In this document: positions 43,204-52,125 of the stretch, piece after piece
Layout of the letters: every line of letters begins with the position of its first letter
How positions within the stretch are numbered: position 1 is the stretch's first letter
From: an uncultured Polaribacter sp.
GTDB taxonomy: Bacteria > Bacteroidota > Bacteroidia > Flavobacteriales > Flavobacteriaceae
Assembly (NCBI GenBank): GCA_938084845.1
Contig: CALKEB010000011.1
Coordinates: forward strand, 1-64,000
Direction of reading: 5' to 3'
Length of the DNA: 64,000 nt
Notes under the pieces: generated by a model
What the model was told of the DNA's origin: nothing
Database searches by the model: none
The model's input: the letters and a program-made list of their open reading frames with translations, nothing else
Translations under genes and position numbers: made by a program

Positions 43204-44604
43204 ATGGAGTCTCAAATACATAAAATTCATCAACAACTGGTGAATAAAGAAATAACGTGTACCAGATTGGTTCAGGATCGATTAAACTTACTAAAAGAGA
43301 ATACTTACAACACTGTAAATTCACTTTTAGACCAACAAGCCTTGAAGTTAGCCAATAAAGTAGATGCTAAAATTGCAAAAGGAGAAACTATTGGTTTGCT
43401 AGAGGGGATTCCTTTCGGAATCAAAGACGTTTATATGGTTCAAGGAACCTTAACAACAGCGAGCTCTGACATATTAAAAAATTACAAATCACCGTATACA
43501 GCAACTGCCATTCAAAAATTATTAGATGCAGGTGCAATTCCTTTAGTAAAGGAAAACTGTGATAGTTTTGGACATGGTTCATCTTCTGAAAACACGATTT
43601 TTGGTGCCGTAAAAAATGCTGTAAATTCTAATTTAGTTGGAGGTGGCTCTAGTGGAGGCTCTGCAGTTAATGTTGCTAAAGACTATACGGTTTTTTCTAT
43701 TGGCGGAGATACAGGTGGTTCTATTCGTCAACCTGCAGGTTATAATAATGTATATGGTTTTAAACCTACTTATGGTAGAGTTTCAAGATTTGGATTGATA
43801 GCCTATGCCTCTTCTACTGACTGTGTTGGTCCAATTGCAAAATCTACTGAAGATATTCGAATTGTTTTAAATGCAATAAGTGGTAAAGATGAGAAAGACC
43901 AAACTACATTTCATTCTGATGCAATATCAAAAGAACGTAGTTTAAAAACTATTGCTATTAAAACAGTGGGTTATTTTAAAAATTTTGTAGAAAATGATGC
44001 CTTAGATCATCAAATAAAAACTGATTTTTTAGCCTATCTAGAAAAAATAAAGAAAACAGGCGTTGAAGTAAAAGAGTTAGAATTCTTTGAATCTGACACT
44101 TTAGTTTCTACCTACTACACGTTAGCAATGGCTGAAACTGCCTCTAACTTATCACGACTAGATGGCACAAATTATGGTGAACGACTTGAAGCTGAAAATT
44201 TGAAAGATACCTATGCTATTACACGTTCAGAAAACTTTTCTGAAGAATCTAAAAGAAGAATTGTTGGTGGAAATCAATTATTATCACAAGGTTTTTCTGA
44301 TGAAATTTATTTAAAAGGATTGAACATAAGGGATCAAATCTCTAACAATTTCGAAAAAGATTTCAAAGAAGTAGATATCATATTATCACCTGTAACACCA
44401 GCTACTCCACCAAAAATTGGAGACAGCTTAAAAGACCCTTTGACTATGTATTTGTCTGATGCCTATACTGTTGGTTTTAGCTTAGGCGAATTACCAACGT
44501 TAACCGTACCAAAAGGAACATCAACTGGGTTGCAAATTTCAGCAGCTAAAAAGAACGATGAACTTGTACTGCAATTTGCTAATTTCTTAAATGATTTGAT
44601 ATAA
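43204..44604 (+). CDS. gatA: Asp/Glu-tRNA amidotransferase subunit A (amidase)
   Basis: The 466-residue amidase-signature enzyme has the Ser-cisSer-Lys triad: Lys74 in GIPFGIKDV, cis-Ser149 in GGGSSGGSA and the nucleophile Ser173 in GGDTGGSIRQPAG. The spacings (99 and 24 residues) match known GatA proteins. It frees ammonia from glutamine or asparagine for the GatB site, where Asp-tRNA-Asn or Glu-tRNA-Gln is amidated. The stop (TAA ending at 44604) overlaps the ATG of the next gene by one base, so GatA and the GatB fusion are made in tight coupling. Confidence 0.93.
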   Translation: MESQIHKIHQQLVNKEITCTRLVQDRLNLLKENTYNTVNSLLDQQALKLANKVDAKIAKGETIGLLEGIPFGIKDVYMVQGTLTTASSDILKNYKSPYTATAIQKLLDAGAIPLVKENCDSFGHGSSSENTIFGAVKNAVNSNLVGGGSSGGSAVNVAKDYTVFSIGGDTGGSIRQPAGYNNVYGFKPTYGRVSRFGLIAYASSTDCVGPIAKSTEDIRIVLNAISGKDEKDQTTFHSDAISKERSLKTIAIKTVGYFKNFVENDALDHQIKTDFLAYLEKIKKTGVEVKELEFFESDTLVSTYYTLAMAETASNLSRLDGTNYGERLEAENLKDTYAITRSENFSEESKRRIVGGNQLLSQGFSDEIYLKGLNIRDQISNNFEKDFKEVDIILSPVTPATPPKIGDSLKDPLTMYLSDAYTVGFSLGELPTLTVPKGTSTGLQISAAKKNDELVLQFANFLNDLI

Positions 44605-47600
44605 TGGAGCTAGAGAAATTAAATGATTTATTAAAAAAACACGGGCTTGAACTCGTAATTGGTTTAGAAACACACGTACGTTTAAACACAAAATCGAAAT
44701 TGTTTTGTTCTTGTGCCAATCAAGAAACCACTCAACCAAACACAAATATCTGTTCTGTTTGTACAGGACAAATGGGTGTTTTACCTTCAATTAATTCTGC
44801 TGCAATTACTAAAGCAATATATTTTGGTAAAGCTGTAAAATCTACTTTCGAGAACGAAGTAATTTCTTGGGATCGTAAACATTATGAATACCCAGATAAT
44901 CCTAAAAACATACAAATTACCCAATTCCATAACCCTGTGATTCCTGATGGACAAGTTTCTTGTTTTAGAAATGATGGATCACAATTTACAGTAAGCTTAA
45001 CACAAGTTCATATTGAAGAAGATGCTGCAAAGTTAATGCACGAAAAGAAGGTTTCTTTGGTCGATTTTAATAAAGCTGGTGTGCCTTTAATTGAAATTGT
45101 TACAGAACCTTGTATTCGTTACATAGAAGATGCCTCAACATATGCACAATACATTCAGAGAATTGTACAAAATTTAAAAATCTCTGAGGCAAACCTGGAG
45201 AAAGGTGAATTTAAATCTGATGTTTCAGTTTCTCTAAGAAAAGAAAACAGCTACACTTTAAATCCGCGTACTGAAATCAAAAACTTGAATTCATTTAAGT
45301 TTATGGTTGAAGCCTTAAAAGAGGAGGTAGAGAAGCAACTGAATTATTATTTAGAGCATAAAGAATTTAGACCAGACCAAACCACGGTATTGTTTGATGC
45401 CGATTTGAAGCAAACTAAAACAATGCGTAAAAAGGAGTTTGAAGCTGATTATCGTTTTATTTCTGAACCAGACCTCCCTTTTGTAAATATTAAAAATGTT
45501 GTAGAAACCATTGATGTTGATATCAGTTCTTTGCCTTTTGCAGTAGAATCCATCTTAATAAAAGGTGGTGTATTACCACAAGATGCCAAGTTTTTTACTG
45601 CAAATTCTTTACGTTCAGAAACTTTTGTAGCTATTAATAATGTAATTCAAGATCCTTCTTTTGTTGCTAAAACCTTAGTAAATAATATTAGTGTGGATGA
45701 ATATACTAATATTCATGATGTACATGATTTAATCGAAATTTTTCAGCTTTTTAAAGCAGAAAAAATTACATCAGTTTTAGTTCAAAATGCTATTATTCGT
45801 TATTTAAAAGACAGACAATTTGATTACCGTGTATACTTTGAAGAAAATACTATTTCTGAAGAAAAAATAAAATTAGCTGTTCTTCAAGTAATTAATGAAA
45901 ACGAAGCTATTGCAAAAGACATCAAAGCAGGAAATCAAGGAAAAGCCGGAATTCTTGTTGGAAAAGTTATCGCTATTATTGGAAAAGGTGCTTCAGGAAA
46001 AGTGATTCGTGAAGAGATTCTTAACGCTGTTAACGATTCGCCTTTAGCTGTTAGTCAAGAACTAAAAGCTATAGACCAAAAGCTAAAAGCAAATAACGAA
46101 AAGCAACAAAAAAGTATTGAAAACCAAGAGTTGCAACAAACTCCTATAATAATCAAGGATAACTACAGAACCCATAAAATCTCACAATTATCAGAAACTT
46201 CAGTTAAAGAAAAAGTTAGTTTATCGGGTTGGGTTTCTAGTGTTAGAGATCATGGAGAGCTAATTTTTATCGATCTAAGAGATTCTAGCCATGAAGTTTT
46301 TCAAGTGCGTTTAAGTAGAGAAACGTTTCCAAACTTAGATGAATTGGTAAAACTGAAACCAGAAACTGTAATAATGGTTACTGGAATTGTAGTTGAAAGA
46401 AACAAAGACGATTATAATTCTGGCTTAAGAACGGGTAAACTAGAATTAGAAACATCTGCTTTAGAAATATTAAACTTATCTAAAACATTGCCTTTTGAAA
46501 TAAAAAGAGCAATGAAAACAAATGAAACTACTCGTTTTCAATACAAATTTTTAGACCATAGAAATAACGAGGTTCGCAAAGCAATTGTAAACAGACATAA
46601 AGTTATTAAGTTGTTACGAGATTTGTTAGATGAAGAAGAATTTTTAGAAATAGAAACGCCAATTTTAACTGCAGGTACTGATGAAGGTGCCAGAGAGTTT
46701 ATTGTCCCTACTAGAAAACAAGTAGGTTCTTTTTATACATTACCTCAAGCACCTCAACAATTCAAACAAATGTTGATGGTAGGTGGATTTGAAAAATACT
46801 TTCAAATTGCGCGTTGTTTTAGAGATGAAGATTCTAGAGGAGATCGTCAGCCAGAATTTACTCAATTAGATATAGAAATGGCATACGCTAGTATGCAACA
46901 AATTATAGATTTAAACACAAAAATGTTTAATGAAATTGTAAGGAAAATTTATGGTAAAAAATGGATTTTATATCCTTTCGAAGTAATTACCTACAAAGAA
47001 GCCATGGATAAATATGGTTGTGATAGACCAGATTTGCGTTTTGGTTTGAAAATGCAAGACATTACAAATATTGTTAAAGAGACTACGTTCCAAGTGTTTA
47101 GTAAACCAATTGATGAAGGCGGAATTGTAAAATGTATTAAAGTTTCTGCTGCTGAGCAAGGAGACAAGCGCATGTCTAAAGGACAGATCGAAAACTTAAC
47201 TGCCATTGCTCAACAACATGGTTTAGGAGGTTTAGCGTATATCATTGTAAATAATAATGAGTTACAATCTCCTATTATTAAGTTCTTAGGCGAAAAAATT
47301 GCAGCGAATATTATAAAAGCAACTGCTGCTCAAGTTGGAGATATTGTATTCTTTTCTGCTGCAGATTATGACACTGCAAACAAAGCATTAGATGCTGTTC
47401 GTCAAGAAATGGGAAGAATCTTAAAGTTAATAAATCCGAAGGAATTAAGACCAGCTTGGGTAATAGATTTCCCAATGTTCGAAAAAACAGATGAAGGCAG
47501 ATGGACATTTACACACAACCCATTTTCAATGCCAGCTGTTTACGATTTAGAAAAACACCTAAATGGTAAAGAAGATGAAATAGGAACAATCATTGCACAA

Positions 47601-47942
47601 CAATACGATTTAATTTTAAACGGTTATGAGATTGGTGGGGGTTCAGTTCGTGCACACAAATCAGAAATTTTAGAAGCAACTTATAAAAATATGGGCTATA
47701 GTAAAGAGGAAATGCTAAAAAGTGTTGGAACCATGCACAAAGCATTTCAATATGGGGCACCTCCTCATGGAGGAATTGCTTGGGGTGTAGATAGGCTAAT
47801 GATGATTTTAGAGAAAAAAGCGTCTATTAGAGAAGTTATGGCTTTTCCTAAAACAGGTACATCAGAAGATTTGCTGTTTAATGCTCCTTCCACTTTATCT
47901 GATAAAAAAGTAGAAGAAATGAATGTAAAAATCATAAGGTAA
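44604..47942 (+). CDS. gatB/aspS: Fusion of Asp/Glu-tRNA amidotransferase subunit B and aspartyl-tRNA synthetase
   Basis: This 1112-residue protein has a full GatB at residues 1 to about 485 (LVIGLETHVRLNTKSKLFC; zinc Cys35, 37, 50, 53; the cradle with KADYR-like EADYRFISEPDLP; C-terminal YqeY-like tail) and, after a Lys/Gln-rich linker (about 483-515), a full bacterial aspartyl-tRNA synthetase: OB-fold (VSLSGWVSSVRDHGELIFIDLRD), class II motif 2 (FRDEDSRGDRQPEFTQLDIE split in two), inserted GAD domain, and motif 3 (GGIAWGVDRLMMIL). His550 in RDHG matches the residue (H31 of Pseudomonas AspRS) associated with non-discriminating enzymes that also charge tRNA-Asn. The protein would thus carry both steps of Asn-tRNA synthesis. 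There is no internal Met at the AspRS start. Confidence 0.93.
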   Translation: MELEKLNDLLKKHGLELVIGLETHVRLNTKSKLFCSCANQETTQPNTNICSVCTGQMGVLPSINSAAITKAIYFGKAVKSTFENEVISWDRKHYEYPDNPKNIQITQFHNPVIPDGQVSCFRNDGSQFTVSLTQVHIEEDAAKLMHEKKVSLVDFNKAGVPLIEIVTEPCIRYIEDASTYAQYIQRIVQNLKISEANLEKGEFKSDVSVSLRKENSYTLNPRTEIKNLNSFKFMVEALKEEVEKQLNYYLEHKEFRPDQTTVLFDADLKQTKTMRKKEFEADYRFISEPDLPFVNIKNVVETIDVDISSLPFAVESILIKGGVLPQDAKFFTANSLRSETFVAINNVIQDPSFVAKTLVNNISVDEYTNIHDVHDLIEIFQLFKAEKITSVLVQNAIIRYLKDRQFDYRVYFEENTISEEKIKLAVLQVINENEAIAKDIKAGNQGKAGILVGKVIAIIGKGASGKVIREEILNAVNDSPLAVSQELKAIDQKLKANNEKQQKSIENQELQQTPIIIKDNYRTHKISQLSETSVKEKVSLSGWVSSVRDHGELIFIDLRDSSHEVFQVRLSRETFPNLDELVKLKPETVIMVTGIVVERNKDDYNSGLRTGKLELETSALEILNLSKTLPFEIKRAMKTNETTRFQYKFLDHRNNEVRKAIVNRHKVIKLLRDLLDEEEFLEIETPILTAGTDEGAREFIVPTRKQVGSFYTLPQAPQQFKQMLMVGGFEKYFQIARCFRDEDSRGDRQPEFTQLDIEMAYASMQQIIDLNTKMFNEIVRKIYGKKWILYPFEVITYKEAMDKYGCDRPDLRFGLKMQDITNIVKETTFQVFSKPIDEGGIVKCIKVSAAEQGDKRMSKGQIENLTAIAQQHGLGGLAYIIVNNNELQSPIIKFLGEKIAANIIKATAAQVGDIVFFSAADYDTANKALDAVRQEMGRILKLINPKELRPAWVIDFPMFEKTDEGRWTFTHNPFSMPAVYDLEKHLNGKEDEIGTIIAQQYDLILNGYEIGGGSVRAHKSEILEATYKNMGYSKEEMLKSVGTMHKAFQYGAPPHGGIAWGVDRLMMILEKKASIREVMAFPKTGTSEDLLFNAPSTLSDKKVEEMNVKIIR

Positions 47943-47977
47943 AACCAATAGTCCAACCTTAAACAATTATACTGTTT

Positions 47978-48005
47978 AAAACCTCGCATTTACGAGGTTT
48001 TTTTT
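47978..48005 (+). terminator. Terminator of the gat operon
   Basis: A 9-bp perfect stem (47978-47986 with 47993-48001), 6-nt loop and run of eight T's, 35 nt after the gatB/aspS stop. Confidence 0.85.
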
Positions 48006-48164
48006 ATGAACTCATATTTAAATGAAAAATAAAAAATTCAAAACAATCGAAAACAAACTTTTAAAGCCTTTTAAGCCACTTTCTTCTTTTTTAACAAATG
48101 TTGATAATTTAAAGATAAGATTGCTAAAAAAGCTTTAAAATCAGTTTAAAAATTGTAAATTTGA

Positions 48165-50162
<1,998 letters not shown>

Positions 50163-50187
50163 ATTTCTTGAAATATTACAGATAACG

Positions 50188-50224
50188 AAGCACACTTCAA
50201 AATAATTGAAGTGTGCTTTTTTTT
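50188..50224 (+). terminator. Terminator of gyrB
   Basis: A 13-bp perfect stem (50188-50200 with 50206-50218), 5-nt loop and a T-run, 25 nt after the gyrB stop. Confidence 0.9.
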
Positions 50225-50349
50225 GTGAATTCATAAAAAATAAAAAATGAGGAGATTAAACCCTATTTTTTGCAATTATTAAGAAATTAAGTTATCAAAA
50301 TTTGTATTTTTACGCCAAGAATATCATTAACAATACAAAACAAATAAAA

Positions 50350-51276
50350 ATGAAAATTACAGTAGTAGGTGCAGGAGCAGTTGGCGCAAGTTGTGCAGAA
50401 TATATAGCAATTAAAGATTTTGCTTCAGAAGTTGTTTTATTAGACATTAAAGAAGGGTATGCAGAAGGAAAAGCAATGGACTTAATGCAAACAGCATCGT
50501 TAAATGGTTTTGATACAAAAATTACTGGTAGCACAAATGATTATTCTAAAACAGCAGGTTCTAACATTTGTGTAATTACCTCTGGAATTCCTAGAAAACC
50601 AGGAATGACTCGTGAGGAGTTAATTGGAATTAATGCAGGTATCGTAAAAACAGTTTCTGCTAGTTTAATTGATCACTCGCCTGAAACTATTATAATCGTA
50701 GTTTCTAACCCAATGGACACCATGACGTATTTAGTTCATAAAACAACCAACTTGCCTAAAAATAGAATTATAGGTATGGGTGGGGCATTAGATTCAGCAC
50801 GATTTAAATATAGACTAGCAGAAGCATTAGAGGCACCGATTTCTGATGTTGACGGAATGGTTATTGGTGGGCATTCTGATAAAGGCATGGTTCCTTTAAC
50901 AAGATTAGCTACTCGTAATTCTGTACCCGTTTCAGAATTTATCTCAGAAGAAAGATTAGAACAAGTAAAACAAGATACTAAAGTTGGTGGTGCAACCTTG
51001 ACTGGTTTATTAGGTACTTCTGCATGGTATGCCCCAGGCGCTGCAGTTTCTGGATTAGTACAAGCTATTGCATGCGATCAAAAGAAAATATACCCTTGTT
51101 CAACTTTATTGGAAGGTGAATATGGTTTAAATGACTTATGTATTGGAGTTCCAGTAGTATTAGGAAAAAACGGTATAGAAAGTATTGTAGAAATTAATTT
51201 AAGTGATGCTGAAAAAGATCATTTAAAAGAATCTGCAGCAGGTGTTGCTAAAACAAATGGTTTATTAGAGTTGTAG
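50350..51276 (+). CDS. mdh: Malate dehydrogenase
   Basis: The 308-residue LDH-like malate dehydrogenase begins MKITVVGAGAVGASCAEYIA (NAD Rossmann loop), with ITSGIPRKPGMTREEL (substrate Arg loop), VVSNPMDTMTYL, MGGALDSARF and the catalytic VIGGHSDKGMVPL. It interconverts malate and oxaloacetate in the TCA cycle. ATG 50350 gives the family start; an in-frame ATG at 50302 lies within a -7-like region (TATTTTTA at 50305) and would add an atypical extension. Confidence 0.96.
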   Translation: MKITVVGAGAVGASCAEYIAIKDFASEVVLLDIKEGYAEGKAMDLMQTASLNGFDTKITGSTNDYSKTAGSNICVITSGIPRKPGMTREELIGINAGIVKTVSASLIDHSPETIIIVVSNPMDTMTYLVHKTTNLPKNRIIGMGGALDSARFKYRLAEALEAPISDVDGMVIGGHSDKGMVPLTRLATRNSVPVSEFISEERLEQVKQDTKVGGATLTGLLGTSAWYAPGAAVSGLVQAIACDQKKIYPCSTLLEGEYGLNDLCIGVPVVLGKNGIESIVEINLSDAEKDHLKESAAGVAKTNGLLEL

Positions 51277-51297
51277 TAAACTTTAAAATATTACATC

Positions 51298-51340
51298 AAA
51301 TAGGTTGCTTTAACTAAGGTGAAAAGCAATCTATTTTTTT
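51298..51340 (+). terminator. Terminator of mdh
   Basis: Arms 51298-51311 and 51323-51336 pair over 14 bp with one G-U, followed by T's. The next gene's -7 box starts at the end of this T-run. Confidence 0.8.
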
Positions 51341-51347
51341 ATATTTG
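51340..51347 (+). promoter_or_regulatory. -7 promoter box abutting the next start codon
   Basis: TATATTTG fits TAnnTTTG and ends only 4 nt before ATG 51352, which suggests a leaderless or nearly leaderless message. Confidence 0.5.
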
Positions 51348-51351
51348 ATCC

Positions 51352-51966
51352 ATGAACACAAAATGGTACTTAAGTACACTTTTAGTTTTATTAATTTTTC
51401 TTGGCACTATACAAGAAAATAACCCTTCTCCTAATCAAGAAATTGTTTTAGAGTTTACTCATGATACAATAAAGGATTCTGAAAAGGAACATACCATTAT
51501 CGATTTAAAAAATCGTTTACAAATTGCTGGTGCTTCTAATATTCAAATTCAAGAAGCTAAAAATGGTAAATTAAAAATAGTCTATTTTAGTAAAGACCAT
51601 GTATCTATCATTAAAGATGCACTTGCACTAAACAGTCCTGCATCAAAGAACATATCTTCTAATCCTTTAGAAGACAACAAATATCCATCAGAAGAAACGT
51701 CAAAATTTAATATTGATATTTATGAAATAGATTTAGGTTCATATTCGTCTAATTTTGATGGTAATTCTATTTTAGAAATTAAATACGATTCAGACAGATT
51801 TACAAACAATCAGAATTATGTATCTTCTATAAAATCGAATTTACCCGATTCTAAAATATTAAAAAAACTAAAATCTAAGTTTTACAATTCAAAACAAATT
51901 GTAAAAAACAGTACTTCTCATAATATTCCAGAAGTTAGAGCTGGCCCAAATTACTTCTTATTATAA
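51352..51966 (+). CDS. Hypothetical exported protein with a SecD P1-like segment
   Basis: The 204-residue protein has one N-terminal hydrophobic segment (about 5-19) and is otherwise soluble, with several lysine- and serine-rich stretches. Residues about 45-85 (IDLKNRLQIAGASNIQIQE, then GKLKIVYF and IIKDAL) follow the pattern of the SecD first periplasmic domain (compare VLRSRIDKFGV-NIQRIG-GRIQIELPG in the downstream secDF). It sits directly upstream of secDF. This likeness is my reading only. No catalytic motif is visible. Confidence 0.6.
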   Translation: MNTKWYLSTLLVLLIFLGTIQENNPSPNQEIVLEFTHDTIKDSEKEHTIIDLKNRLQIAGASNIQIQEAKNGKLKIVYFSKDHVSIIKDALALNSPASKNISSNPLEDNKYPSEETSKFNIDIYEIDLGSYSSNFDGNSILEIKYDSDRFTNNQNYVSSIKSNLPDSKILKKLKSKFYNSKQIVKNSTSHNIPEVRAGPNYFLL

Positions 51967-52083
51967 GACACTAAACTGTTATTCTTATAATAGAAAAACA
52001 CAATCAGAACTAGAGATAAACCCAAAGTTCTGAAAACAACCTATTAAACAAAATTAAATGTCAAGAAAGTTCGAGAAGTTATA

Positions 52084-52091
52084 TATATTTG
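52084..52091 (+). promoter_or_regulatory. -7 promoter box of secDF
   Basis: TATATTTG matches TAnnTTTG and lies 34 nt before the secDF ATG. Confidence 0.55.
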
Positions 52092-52125
52092 CTCGTTTAA
52101 AAATTTTTGACCAAAACCTTATAAA

